Positions 9,153-17,849 of a DNA stretch of 64,000 nt are shown here, in pieces. Made by a program: the position numbers and the translations under genes. Positions within the stretch are counted from its first letter, which is position 1. Every line of letters begins with the position of its first letter. The DNA lies in assembly GCA_944322285.1 (NCBI GenBank), contig CALUOR010000007.1, positions 37,696-101,695 of the forward strand, in the 5' to 3' direction. The stretch comes from an uncultured Bacteroides sp. GTDB taxonomy: Bacteria; Bacteroidota; Bacteroidia; Bacteroidales; Bacteroidaceae. Under the pieces are notes generated by a model. The model was given only the letters and a program-made list of their open reading frames with translations, made no database searches and was not told where the DNA came from.

Positions 9153-10032
9153 ATTCTATCTTCTTCATAAACCTGTCCCATCTCCATTCCCCGCTTACCG
9201 GGTCTACCGACTTCCACACCCGTACCGCACGTCCCACAATGTATTCCTCCGGCAGCAGGCCGAAGTAGCGGGAGTCCCGTGAGTTCACCGCCTTGTCACC
9301 TGCTACGAAGTAATAATTCTTCCGGAAGCAGTAGCGGGAGATGATACTGTCGCCCAGCCACACCGTATCACCTTGCATCTGTAGCTTCTTTCCTTGTTCC
9401 CATTCTATCGCGTTGCGATACAGCATCACGTTCAGCGAATCCATCCCGATGGCGCTTCCCTGCTTGGGAATGTATAGCGGACCGAATTCCCCGATGGTCC
9501 AGGGAACCTCTTCCCGGTTGGGATAAGCACGGGGCATGATGCCAAAGTCCTCCGCCCGTCCGTCCTTCAGGATGTGTTGCAGTTCGTCCTGTGCCTGTAT
9601 GCAGCCCGGTGTCTCTTGGCATCCCCGTATCCGAAAGTGCGCGTCTCGTATCTCTAAAGTATCGCCCGGCACTGCCACACACCGCTTCACGTAGTACAGC
9701 ATCAGGTCGAAAGCTATCGAGTCCCACCGTCCCGGATACGGAAAGTTGAACACCAGCACATCATTCCGCCGGAAGTCCCGCCAGCCGGGTATCCGATGAA
9801 TGGTAAACTCCTCCTTGTTCGCCGCCTTCAGCAGATGGAACAGCCGTGCCCCCGTGCTGCACTTGTCCACCAAGATATTGTCACCCGGCACCAACGCCGG
9901 CTCCATGGAGTCCGACGGCACCTTGAACGAGGTGAACACGAACACCTGTAGGAACACCCAGGCCAGGATGGCCAGACAGCCATAGAAGGCGATGTCTAGG
10001 GCAAGTACAAGCAATTTCTTGAGTGCTTTCAT
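9151..10032 (-). CDS. lepB: Type I signal peptidase (S26 family)
   Basis: The product is 293 residues. There is one N-terminal transmembrane stretch (about 8-35), then the catalytic serine in P-S-D-S-M-E-P (Ser42) and the catalytic lysine in Y-Y-V-K-R-C-V-A-V-P-G-D (Lys116). The late box G-D-K-A-V-N-S-R-D-S-R-Y-F-G-L-L-P is present, so the enzyme looks active. It would cleave Sec signal peptides after A-x-A-type sites on the periplasmic side. It sits inside the accessory cluster, not beside lepA or other housekeeping genes, so it is probably an additional, locus-dedicated enzyme. The three NVEALA peptides 3-8 kb away carry an A-L-A site and are plausible substrates (inference). Confidence 0.9.
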   Translation of the reverse strand: MKALKKLLVLALDIAFYGCLAILAWVFLQVFVFTSFKVPSDSMEPALVPGDNILVDKCSTGARLFHLLKAANKEEFTIHRIPGWRDFRRNDVLVFNFPYPGRWDSIAFDLMLYYVKRCVAVPGDTLEIRDAHFRIRGCQETPGCIQAQDELQHILKDGRAEDFGIMPRAYPNREEVPWTIGEFGPLYIPKQGSAIGMDSLNVMLYRNAIEWEQGKKLQMQGDTVWLGDSIISRYCFRKNYYFVAGDKAVNSRDSRYFGLLPEEYIVGRAVRVWKSVDPVSGEWRWDRFMKKIE

Positions 10033-10098
10033 TTTTATCTGATTTCCAATTTCACTAATTCCAATTCTCCTTTATTTGCTAAGTAAGTGTACATAATT

Positions 10099-10474
10099 AA
10101 ATGATAATTTATCTTTTAAATGAAGAATGATGAATTAAGAATGAAGAATTTGAGTAATCAACTCCCCTCCTTCTGGAAGGAGGGGTGCCCACCGGGCGGG
10201 GTGGTAGGTAAAGCATGCTTCAACCTATTTATATATATAATAAGAAGAATAGGAGTCGCTAAAGCGGCATATTTATCCTACCACCTCCCCCTGCGGGTAC
10301 TCCTCCTTCCAGAAGGAGGAGAGCTGATTACACTGTCATGTCGAGCTTGTCGAGACATCTCACGTAGCGCAGAGATGAGTTTTACATGAGACCCTTCGAC
10401 TACGCTCAGGGTGACAGATACATCTGTGCTCATCTCGTTTAATCCGTGTTCATCAGTGGTTTAAATTCCCATTT
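10099..10474. repeat. Modular intergenic element 4 (longest, composite)
   Basis: The ends are AAATGATAATTTA (10099-10111) and TAAATTCCCATTT (10462-10474). It holds several nested modules: an AAGAATGATGAATTAAGAATG strip, a pair of GC-rich arms (CTCCCCTCCTTCTGGAAGGA ... TCCTTCCAGAAGGAGGAG), and the TGTCATGTCGAGC / CTCAGGGTGACA dyad also found in element 1. A final ATCCGTG word is left over from the module of elements 1 and 8. The GC-rich arms match element 5 (23737-24036). Together with short flanks this accounts for the 526-bp gap between the signal peptidase and the next gene. Confidence 0.8.
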
Positions 10475-10558
10475 ACCTATTATTGCTTACTTGTCCAAGT
10501 ATTATTTGATAAATGGTCAACTATCCAAGGATACTTGGCACTTTCTTATTGGATACTT

Positions 10559-11638
10559 TTACAGCCCACCAACTCCGCCTTTTATTCGGAATCGGCACAC
10601 CGGCTGGTCTTGGTTCACGTCCGTAGCCCAGATGACGCCTTTCTCCTCCTCTACATGGAAGCCGGAGATGTGGCGGTCCAGCGTATAGCGGAGCAGGGGC
10701 TTGCCTTGCAGGCTAAACACATAGAGGTACCGGCCCCCGTCCGGCAAGTCCTTGCCTTGCTGCGCGCTTTGCATCAGTTCCTTAAAAGTACGTCCGCTGA
10801 ACACGGCATAGATGGCACGGTCCGTCACCTGCACATCGCCAAAGCCCATGATGCCCGTGGGTATGCCGTAGCCTTGCGACACTTGAAACTGAGGTTCTCC
10901 GTTCGGTCCCATGCAGACGATGTGCGTGCTGTCCCGCAGGTTGTATATCTCCAGCACCTCGCCCAGCTGGGTGGCGGCCACGAGCAGGCCGTTGGCGGGG
11001 TTGTAGTCTACGAAGCTGCGCCAAGCCTGCGCCAAGGCGGGACGGGCGTTTTGCAAGGCCTCCTCGTTCGTGGTGGGGATGCTCCCAAAGCGTTGGAGCA
11101 GTTGCCCCTTGTCATTCGCCAGGCAGAAACGTGCCTCGCCCGAATAGTCCGGAATGAGGAAACGTCCTTTCTCGTCCCGTGTAAAATCCAGCGGGCGCAA
11201 GATGTTCTTTTCGTCCAAGGCCACTTCCTCTACGGGTTGTACCCAACGGTTGGAAGCGTTGAGGCGACTTAGCTTTCCTTTCCCGCTGTCCAGCGTCCAC
11301 CACCCGTCGGGATACAGGCGTATGTTTTCCGCCGAGATGACTTCCGTAGGTGCTTCGCCCCGCTTGCCGAAAGACGAAAGATAGTCCAAGCCTTCGCCCA
11401 GGAATGCGTGGAAGAAGTGGTCCGCCCCGTGCAAGTCCATTATGACTACCGTATCTCCCTGCGTCCGGATACGAAAGGCGTAACGGAAGAGAGCCGTGTC
11501 GATGGGTACCGTTTCCGCTCTCAGTTCCACGGTCTGCGGAAAGTCCGTGTAAGTGTTTACGTCCTTGCGTGTCTGCGGGGTGCAGGCGGTGAGCAAGACG
11601 AAGGCTGCCAAGCCGATTAAAAAGTTCTTTCTATTCAT
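10559..11638 (-). CDS. Beta-propeller surface lipoprotein (BF3164/TolB-like type)
   Basis: The product is 359 residues with a lipoprotein signal peptide (lipobox L-T-A-C, Cys about 19). The rest is predicted beta-rich with blade-like repeats, such as F-G-K-R-G-E-A-P-T-E-V, a degenerate form of the G-Q-G-P-x-E motif found in its paralogues, and W-T-L-D-S-G-K-G-K-L-S-R-L. These lipoproteins are common in Bacteroides; their ligand and function are unknown. It is one of eight related lipoproteins between 10.5 and 27.3 kb and lies 35 bp downstream of the next propeller gene in the same direction, so they are probably co-transcribed. Confidence 0.82.
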   Translation of the reverse strand: MNRKNFLIGLAAFVLLTACTPQTRKDVNTYTDFPQTVELRAETVPIDTALFRYAFRIRTQGDTVVIMDLHGADHFFHAFLGEGLDYLSSFGKRGEAPTEVISAENIRLYPDGWWTLDSGKGKLSRLNASNRWVQPVEEVALDEKNILRPLDFTRDEKGRFLIPDYSGEARFCLANDKGQLLQRFGSIPTTNEEALQNARPALAQAWRSFVDYNPANGLLVAATQLGEVLEIYNLRDSTHIVCMGPNGEPQFQVSQGYGIPTGIMGFGDVQVTDRAIYAVFSGRTFKELMQSAQQGKDLPDGGRYLYVFSLQGKPLLRYTLDRHISGFHVEEEKGVIWATDVNQDQPVCRFRIKGGVGGL

Positions 11639-11673
11639 AATTTATATAGTTCATTTCTTCTATGCTTTATGAC

Positions 11674-12813
11674 TTAGAACACTGGTTGATAAAAAACAAG
11701 AATCGGATTACTGTCGTCTGTAATCTTTGTACTTAGCTCTTTGATAACCGGGCTTTCCGCTGCATATCGTTGAAAATTAATTTCGGAAGGTTGTATGATG
11801 CTCAGCAACAGGTTGTGCTCTTTGTCTGTGTCGTAGCTGACGGTATGGACGGGCAAATAATTTTCATCCCAGACAAACCGGCCATGGAACAATACGTTAT
11901 CGTTGTGCGTGAGCACGTTCGTCCACTCTTTTCCTTTTTTATAGGTAAACAATAAGTGACTGTTCCATTTGTAAAGCGCAAAAATGGAGGTGCCTGTCTC
12001 GCTCAGTTTCTTTACTTGGGCTTCTCTGTCCTCCAGACCGATGCTTTCCTCGCCTGTCTGTATGGCAATGTAGGGAGACAGTTCTCCAGATTGCGCGTTT
12101 ACCCAATAGATAGTGTCGTTCAAAGGGAACGAAATGAATACGGAATCGGTATACGTATAAAAATAATTGTTGCCAAAACCATACGTGAATCGGTGTCCCA
12201 ACAGGTACTTGTTGAACGGCACATCTTCCACAGTTCTTTTTCCTTTGTCATAAAAGGCATAGCTTTGAGACGTATTGCTGTTTTGCTCCGCCAGTCCGAA
12301 TCCTCTGTTTGACGCATAACGGTCCTTTGAAAACAAATGGACGGCTTCCGTTTTTTCTATGGAAGCAGACGAAATGAACGTGTCATCCAAGGTGTAGCTT
12401 ACCAATCGTCCCTGTCCGCAGTCTATCAAATACAATGTATCATTCTGAATACTGAAATCGGTCAGGGAAGCGTATTCTTCAGGGCCTTGTCCCAGGTGTT
12501 TGTACCCTCTGACGAATTGTCCTTGCATGTTGAAGGCAAGGAGGCCTTTGTCCAAAGCGTCCAAAATATAAATACGCTCTTTGTAAAAAGCAATCTTCGA
12601 GATGAATCGAATCAGGCAATCATCGTTTGTCTCTAACGGTATCAAATGCGAGAATCTGAAGAAGTCGTTGAACGTGTCGGAGGCATCCCGGCGTTGAGAC
12701 GGCATCTCCAGTGTACGAACTTCTTCATTTGCTGCCTTCTGTTTTACTTGTTGACAAGAATTCAACAAACAGACATAGGGAATGATTAAGAATATGAATC
12801 GTAAACGTATCAT
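11674..12813 (-). CDS. Six-bladed beta-propeller lipoprotein
   Basis: The product is 379 residues. The signal peptide ends at lipobox L-L-N-S-C (Cys20). Blade-type repeats follow, including I-Y-I-L-D-A-L-D-K-G-L-L-A-F-N and the diagnostic H-L-G-Q-G-P-E-E-Y at about residue 110. Six-bladed propellers of this group are exported lipoproteins of unknown ligand. A 13-bp perfect inverted repeat separates it from the NVEALA gene upstream (12903-13169), and it lies in tandem with another propeller lipoprotein downstream. Confidence 0.85.
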   Translation of the reverse strand: MIRLRFIFLIIPYVCLLNSCQQVKQKAANEEVRTLEMPSQRRDASDTFNDFFRFSHLIPLETNDDCLIRFISKIAFYKERIYILDALDKGLLAFNMQGQFVRGYKHLGQGPEEYASLTDFSIQNDTLYLIDCGQGRLVSYTLDDTFISSASIEKTEAVHLFSKDRYASNRGFGLAEQNSNTSQSYAFYDKGKRTVEDVPFNKYLLGHRFTYGFGNNYFYTYTDSVFISFPLNDTIYWVNAQSGELSPYIAIQTGEESIGLEDREAQVKKLSETGTSIFALYKWNSHLLFTYKKGKEWTNVLTHNDNVLFHGRFVWDENYLPVHTVSYDTDKEHNLLLSIIQPSEINFQRYAAESPVIKELSTKITDDSNPILVFYQPVF

Positions 12814-12845
12814 AAAATATGGCAGATATAATAAGAAACCTCATT

Positions 12846-12886
12846 GAAAGTCTGCAAAGAATACTTCAATATTTTTGCAGACTTTC
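12846..12886. terminator. Hairpin between NVEALA gene and propeller gene
   Basis: GAAAGTCTGCAAA (12846-12858) and TTTGCAGACTTTC (12874-12886) form a perfect 13-bp stem. On the plus strand it is followed by GTTTTTC; on the minus strand, the sense of both flanking genes, there is only a weak T tract. It may act as a partial terminator or 3' stabiliser, so that the small NVEALA transcript is more abundant than the propeller mRNA. Confidence 0.55.
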
Positions 12887-12902
12887 GTTTTTCTATAAAT
12901 TA

Positions 12903-13169
12903 TTATGCGCATTCCAAAAGGCCATAGCCATCACACACTATCGTAATAATCGTACGTATTTCTCCGGTATCAGGATCTATTTGTTGAACTTCTATCCGAT
13001 CAGTCGTTCTATAAAGATGGTCATCGCCTTCCTTTCCCGCCAATGCTTCAACATTTTCCAATGCCACATCTGATAGTTTAATTTCAGATTCCTGATTTGC
13101 ATACACTCCGTAGCCTGCTACAGCTACTACAGCAGCCATCAAAGCTGCTCTCAAAACTTTCTTGTTCAT
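12903..13169 (-). CDS. NVEALA-family leader peptide (1)
   Basis: The product is 88 residues. It has a basic start (MNKKVLR), a hydrophobic stretch ending V-A-G-Y-G-V-Y (residues 8-23), a polar linker, then L-S-D-V-A-L-E-N-V-E-A-L-A with NVEALA at 39-44. The part after the motif is 44 residues, acidic, ending C-D-G-Y-G-L-L-E-C-A with two cysteines. NVEALA proteins are a known short-protein family of gut Bacteroides with no established function. The shared leader and variable tail look like an exported, processed peptide precursor. A-L-A fits the -3/-1 rule of signal peptidase I, though the hydrophobic stretch lies unusually far upstream. It lies 90 bp after the transglutaminase gene. Confidence 0.87.
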   Translation of the reverse strand: MNKKVLRAALMAAVVAVAGYGVYANQESEIKLSDVALENVEALAGKEGDDHLYRTTDRIEVQQIDPDTGEIRTIITIVCDGYGLLECA

Positions 13170-13259
13170 GGTTGTTAATTTTAAATTGTTATAAATTTGT
13201 TACTTATGTCAGCTTTTGCGGAGCGGGCGAACCGTTTCTAAGATTCGGTAAATGAGTAT

Positions 13260-15185
13260 TCAATAAATAATTTCTCTTTTATTGAAATATTGTTTCCCGT
13301 TGAAGTAAACAAATGTTTGTTCTTCTTTTCCGGCGGTATAGTCTCTTAGCCAAAACAAAGCATGACGTGGCGCATTGTCATAGACCAGTTGTTCACTGTC
13401 CGCCACTTTGCGTCCCAATGATTTCCATCCTTCCGCTGCCCAATAGAACAATTCGTAAGAATGGCCGGGTGTGATATAATTGTCATCATTGCGGGGCATG
13501 AAGCGAAGGCGGTTGATGGTTGCGGATTGACCGAAATCCATACCTATCCAGCCGGGTGTGTCTGCGCTGTTGAAATAAGTCAGGCGATCTCCATCCTGTA
13601 CGTTGGCGGGAAGAAATTCCGGACTTTCTTTCTCCGGTTGGGAGTGAATAAGCGTGCCTTGCAGCGTTTTGTCTCCATCCATCCAATAGAGTTCCGCAAT
13701 ATCAGCGGTATTGTCCTCGTCTGACACATAGCGGGCATAGCGAAAGCGACTATCTGGGAAATGAATATCGTATAGCTTGGGACCCGGAACCGTATCTATA
13801 CGATAGAGTTGGACGGCATCTCGGAAGTCTGCATAGTTAGCCGCTTCGAAACGTCCTCCTTTCATGTGCTCCAGAAAGCCGTAACGCCGTTTTGGCATAG
13901 GGTACTTCCGGCGTAGAACAATCGTTTCATTCTCTCCTTCCGGACGCAGTAAAAGCACTTGCCCTGTTTCCGCATCTAGCTTGAATGCCGGTCCTGCGGG
14001 ATATGCTTTGCCCTTTTCATCGTAATAAAGTGTGGCATAATAGAAACCGGCTTCTACGTTCTGAAAACGGGCAACCCCGTCTTTATATTCACCGATTCCT
14101 GACGGTATCCAGCCCCATGGAGCGAATACTGCCATAAATACGGGTCGGGAAGCGGAGGAAGGCACATAACTGCAATCCACTTCTATCTCTCCGGTCGGAA
14201 AATAGTCGGAAGATACATCTTTCAACAGGAGGTTATTCAGGGGAGAAGGCACATGAAATCCTTTTGCCATCCATTTTAAACGGTCGTATTGAATGGCGTA
14301 CTCATACCGGTGTACTTTCCCCTTGGTATAAAAGACTTGTTTGCCCCGTTGCGGGTCTGCCGTTTCATTAAAAAAGGAGAGCATGACTCCGGTCGTGTCC
14401 AGCACTGCGTTCCAACAATGTCCGTACAATTGGTCGGGAGCGTGGAAATAAGTATCCTTGGCTACGGGGATTCCTACGGCACGCATGATGTACAGTGCAT
14501 AATCCGACATTTCTTCGCAGTCTCCTACTTTGTTTCGTTCCAGCCAGTCCGCCGCTAGATGCGGACCGTTCAGTTCGTTGTTGTAGTGCCATCCTTGTTG
14601 GTTCAAATAATGATTCAAGCGGGTACAGGCTTCCACTACATCCGAACCGTTGTAAAGTGAATCGAGTATGGGGGTGTATTTTTCATAGAAATCTTTCTTC
14701 CAGTGAGTGAGCGGTTCGTTTTTAATGCGGTAAGGCAGAATCAGTTCGCAAAAGCAGTTGAACGGAATGTATTTGCCCCACGGTCGTTCGCGCCACGCCT
14801 TGAAAGAATATTCAATGTTTTCAATCAGATAATCTGCACTGATGTGAGTCACGTCCTTCACCCGTGACATCATATCGTATGGAAAATGGCGTAAATAGAT
14901 AAACCGTTTGTCATAGCAGCCCGAATCGCGAACCTGCTCAAGGGCAGTGTACAAATCGCGGAGAGGCCTCCCTTCATAACTATAATGGTAGGGCATGTGT
15001 TCAATGAGAAAACGGGCGGCTTCCCATTTTAAGGAATCGTCCGCATAGTGTTGAAGGACCTGCTCCAGTTCGCTTCGATTGTCTCTGGCCATTTCGAGGG
15101 CTTCCTCCAGTCGTTCGGAAGTTTTGACGTTTCCACAGGAGGCCGCAATAATCAGTAGGACAAACAGATAAATGTGTGTTTTCAT
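13260..15185 (-). CDS. Transglutaminase-like lipoprotein with C-terminal discoidin-like domain
   Basis: The product is 641 residues from the ATG at 15185 (MKTHIYLFVLL). The frame is open further upstream, but that part overlaps the preceding gene. Lipobox A-A-S-C (Cys17). The transglutaminase/protease-like core has Cys223 in V-G-D-C-E-E-M-S and His256 in L-Y-G-H-C-W-N-A-V-L-D, as expected for a Cys-His-Asp site. After a beta-rich middle, the C-terminus has a discoidin (F5/8)-like pattern, W-I-G-M-D-F-G-Q-S-A-T-I-N-R-L. Such proteins may act as peptidases, amidases or cross-linkers at the cell surface. It lies 14 bp after the DUF1573 gene and upstream of NVEALA gene 1, so it could act on the exported peptides (speculative). 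Confidence 0.85.
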   Translation of the reverse strand: MKTHIYLFVLLIIAASCGNVKTSERLEEALEMARDNRSELEQVLQHYADDSLKWEAARFLIEHMPYHYSYEGRPLRDLYTALEQVRDSGCYDKRFIYLRHFPYDMMSRVKDVTHISADYLIENIEYSFKAWRERPWGKYIPFNCFCELILPYRIKNEPLTHWKKDFYEKYTPILDSLYNGSDVVEACTRLNHYLNQQGWHYNNELNGPHLAADWLERNKVGDCEEMSDYALYIMRAVGIPVAKDTYFHAPDQLYGHCWNAVLDTTGVMLSFFNETADPQRGKQVFYTKGKVHRYEYAIQYDRLKWMAKGFHVPSPLNNLLLKDVSSDYFPTGEIEVDCSYVPSSASRPVFMAVFAPWGWIPSGIGEYKDGVARFQNVEAGFYYATLYYDEKGKAYPAGPAFKLDAETGQVLLLRPEGENETIVLRRKYPMPKRRYGFLEHMKGGRFEAANYADFRDAVQLYRIDTVPGPKLYDIHFPDSRFRYARYVSDEDNTADIAELYWMDGDKTLQGTLIHSQPEKESPEFLPANVQDGDRLTYFNSADTPGWIGMDFGQSATINRLRFMPRNDDNYITPGHSYELFYWAAEGWKSLGRKVADSEQLVYDNAPRHALFWLRDYTAGKEEQTFVYFNGKQYFNKREIIY

Positions 15186-15199
15186 CGTTCCTTTATTTT

Positions 15200-16063
15200 T
15201 TATTTCGCGTTTCCGTTCAGCGTTAATCTGAATGGTGCCTCCTCCGCATTGCAATACACCGTTACCGTCTTGCTGAAATATTCCGGTTGGTCGGCTTTAT
15301 AGGTTACATGCAATGTCACGCTACCACCGGGACGTACAGGCTCTTGCTTGTATTCTACCGTGATGCAGCCGCAAGAGGTATCTATCATTTCAATCGCCAA
15401 CAGCTTGTCACCGGTGTTAGTCAGTGTAAAAGTCACCGTTTGCTCCTGTTGCCAGTCGAATGTTCCCAAGTTGATGGAAGTCTGGTCTACGCTTACGGTA
15501 GTCATGGGCTTGGCGGGTTCTGTAGCAGTATTTTCCCCTTGAATGATTTTCAGGTACAAGTCTTTCACCTTTGGATTGTGAATGGGATTACCCATGGCAA
15601 GTATCCTGTTATCTTTATTTAGCAGGAATGTTTGTCCGCCAAATTCCGTAGGAAAGTGGTTTAGCTTATTCAGCTCATTCTGTTCATCAATGCAGACGGG
15701 GTAAATAAACGCATCTCCTTTCAGCGTTCCCAATATATCCCGCCTCTTTTCCGGCGAGAAGAAAAACAGGAAACGGATATCCGCCAGTTCTTCTTCCTCC
15801 ATATACATTTTCCAACGGTCGAGTTGCAGCTTGCAACTGATGCAGCCCATGGAATCCACGTAAGTCAGAATCTTGTAATCCGCTTCTAACGGGAAGTTCA
15901 CGGTATCTTTTCCTTGTATAGTAAATATAGGCTTTTTAGGGAGTTGTACCTCTTTCCCCATCCATTCCTGTAGCAGCTTGGCATAATGCTCTTTGGGAGA
16001 TTCCTTGCAGGCCACGCATAGCGCCAACAGCAGGAATGTCAGTAACCGATAAATCTGTTTCAT
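15200..16063 (-). CDS. Thioredoxin-like/DUF1573 lipoprotein
   Basis: The product is 287 residues with lipobox C-V-A-C. The N-terminal half is thioredoxin/TlpA-like with a C-x-x-C pair in M-G-C-I-S-C-K (about residues 74-77). The C-terminal 100 residues match the DUF1573 immunoglobulin-like pattern: L-G-T-F, F-T-L-T-N-T-G-D, D-T-S-C-G-C-I-T-V, R-P-G-G-S-V-T-L-H-V. It may handle thiols or disulfides at the cell surface. The NVEALA peptides nearby have 2-4 cysteines after the motif, so it could be their redox partner (inference). It lies 15 bp after the propeller gene upstream and 14 bp before the transglutaminase, a tight operon. Confidence 0.85.
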   Translation of the reverse strand: MKQIYRLLTFLLLALCVACKESPKEHYAKLLQEWMGKEVQLPKKPIFTIQGKDTVNFPLEADYKILTYVDSMGCISCKLQLDRWKMYMEEEELADIRFLFFFSPEKRRDILGTLKGDAFIYPVCIDEQNELNKLNHFPTEFGGQTFLLNKDNRILAMGNPIHNPKVKDLYLKIIQGENTATEPAKPMTTVSVDQTSINLGTFDWQQEQTVTFTLTNTGDKLLAIEMIDTSCGCITVEYKQEPVRPGGSVTLHVTYKADQPEYFSKTVTVYCNAEEAPFRLTLNGNAK

Positions 16064-16078
16064 GGTATTTCTTCGTTT

Positions 16079-17098
16079 TTAAAGTAATCCGTCCAAATCT
16101 AAATAAGCGAATTGGTATTCGTCATTCAAGTTCATGATTAAACGGTTGTTGTCTTTATCATAACAGATATGGATAATTTTTCGTCCTATATCCAGTGTTT
16201 TCAGATAATTGCCTACGGTGTCAAATACTAGAAGCTTGATGGGTTCGTAGTCTGTCCGATAATCTCCACCAGCATAGGATGCTATAATCTTGTCTCCGCA
16301 GAATGTGACCTCTCCGTAATGGTGGGTTGTACTTTTTGGGGAGCCATTGTCCCAATTTGGCCCATAGACATTGCATTTCAAGTTACCGTTCATATCACAA
16401 ATGGTCATTAGGTCATGTCGTTCATAACATTCTACAAACAGACCTAATTCTGGTGAAGCGGCAAAGGTAATGCGTTTCTTGTTTATGTCGGGATGTTTGT
16501 AAGGCATCGGTTCAAAAGTCATTTTCTCTATGTTCCATTTGGCCACACCATCCTCAAAAGTAGAGACGCTGGTGGGGGTAATCAGTCGCGTCAAGGAGAG
16601 AGTATCACTCATATATAGATAACAATCCGGGAATTGGGTCATATTCATTTCAGCTTTTACATTCGGACTATAATGTTCCGGATCGGCTAAAACGCTGTCC
16701 ATGTCGTAGCTGAAGATTTTCATCTTGCCATGATCTGATACATAGAATTTATTACGTTTCTCATCAATGCCGATGTGACCCAATAGAGTGATTTCATCCG
16801 GTCCTTGCCCTCTGTAAGCTGTACTGGCCAAGTATCGGAATGCGTTTTTATCAAAAATGTGAATCTGTTGCTCCGCTGATTGGCCATCGCCTATAATCAG
16901 CTTGTCTCTCAATAGGTAAAGATTTGCATTGCCACCTATCAAGACATCGTCCTCTGTGGGGATTTCCACCACTTGGGAATGCACATCTATGATGTTGTTA
17001 CGTTTTCCCTGGTACTTTTCGGTATCTGAACTTCTGTTGCATGAGCAACATAAGCCAAATGTAATTAATGCTATTATAGCTAGCTTTATATGTTTCAT
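16079..17098 (-). CDS. Beta-propeller lipoprotein, copy A of a near-identical pair
   Basis: The product is 339 residues from the ATG at 17098 (MKHIKLAIIALITFG); an upstream in-frame ATG at 17158 adds 20 residues that do not look like a signal peptide. Lipobox C-C-S-C, then C-N-R-S-S-D-T-E-K. Blades include Y-R-G-Q-G-P-D-E-I-T and N-K-F-Y-V-S-D-H-G-K-M-K-I-F. From the lipidated cysteine onward it is nearly identical to the product of 26267-27286 (same length), while the signal peptides differ. It heads the DUF1573-transglutaminase-NVEALA transcript. Function unknown. Confidence 0.85.
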   Translation of the reverse strand: MKHIKLAIIALITFGLCCSCNRSSDTEKYQGKRNNIIDVHSQVVEIPTEDDVLIGGNANLYLLRDKLIIGDGQSAEQQIHIFDKNAFRYLASTAYRGQGPDEITLLGHIGIDEKRNKFYVSDHGKMKIFSYDMDSVLADPEHYSPNVKAEMNMTQFPDCYLYMSDTLSLTRLITPTSVSTFEDGVAKWNIEKMTFEPMPYKHPDINKKRITFAASPELGLFVECYERHDLMTICDMNGNLKCNVYGPNWDNGSPKSTTHHYGEVTFCGDKIIASYAGGDYRTDYEPIKLLVFDTVGNYLKTLDIGRKIIHICYDKDNNRLIMNLNDEYQFAYLDLDGLL

Positions 17099-17353
17099 TG
17101 TTATGATTATTTGTGTTAAAGGGAAATGAGGGTGTGCCGAAATAGAAATACCTATCATATTGTCACCTCAAGTGCCTATTTCCCGTTGGGAAAATTCATT
17201 CGGTCATGACAGATTCTTTAAATTTGTCATTGATAGCGTAGTTGAGAAGAATATGTAACAAATATTTGCACTACTACACTACATAGAATGGTCTTGGCAA
17301 ACTCAATATGATAAAATGATAGTGATTTTATATTACGGTACACCTTCTCATAT

Positions 17354-17596
17354 TTATTTCTCCCACTCGTATTCTTTGTAGTCCCTAAACCATACGTGAC
17401 ATAAACAACCACTGCCACCATATAGACAACCATTTGGACACATTGGATCGATATATTCCTCTTCTGCTAATGCTTCCACATTAGCCAGTGCCGTATCTGA
17501 CAGCGTTACTTCTTCTTTCTGGTTGTTATAAACACCATATCCCGCTACGGCTGTAAAAGCGGCAACCATAGTTGCTTTTAGAATGAATTTTTTCAT
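17354..17596 (-). CDS. NVEALA-family leader peptide (2), cysteine-rich tail
   Basis: The product is 80 residues from the ATG at 17596 (MKKFILKATM); a TTG three codons earlier is less likely. Leader as in copy 1: hydrophobic stretch ending V-A-G-Y-G-V-Y, then L-S-D-T-A-L-A-N-V-E-A-L-A with NVEALA at 39-44, the same position as copy 1. The 36-residue remainder carries four cysteines in C-P-N-G-C-L-Y-G-G-S-G-C-L-C (53, 57, 64, 66), a pattern that could bind metal or form two disulfides. It lies downstream of another NVEALA gene in the same orientation, separated by a strong hairpin. Confidence 0.87.
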   Translation of the reverse strand: MKKFILKATMVAAFTAVAGYGVYNNQKEEVTLSDTALANVEALAEEEYIDPMCPNGCLYGGSGCLCHVWFRDYKEYEWEK

Positions 17597-17735
17597 TTTG
17601 TTCAATTTGTGATTTAGTATTCTATTTTTTATCTCTTTTCCGTATGTATCCTTTCAACGGAACCGGCAAACGAATTGCCTTATTGGAATTAATTTACTAT
17701 CTTCGCCGCTGACCTCCTTTCTTTAGTTGGTTATT

Positions 17736-17792
17736 GGGATAAGCGGGGATACCATTTTTATACGTATTCCCCGGTGTTTCCCCGCTTATTCC
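17736..17792. terminator. Strong inverted repeat between two NVEALA genes
   Basis: GGGATAAGCGGGGATACC (17736-17753) pairs with GGTGTTTCCCCGCTTATTCC (17773-17792), about 17 bp with a few mismatches. It lies after the stop of the upstream NVEALA gene (17850) and before the start of the next (17596). Without a long T tract, it may be a terminator or an RNA-stabilising 3' structure. Confidence 0.5.
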
Positions 17793-17849
17793 TTTTGCAC
17801 TTTTGCAATTGATATTGTTACGTCAAATTGGTTGTCTTTCTTTGTGTTT

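Noticed and set aside
10535-11272. Plus-strand 245-codon frame
   Set aside because: It lies antisense to a well-supported propeller lipoprotein and has no signal, domain or promoter.
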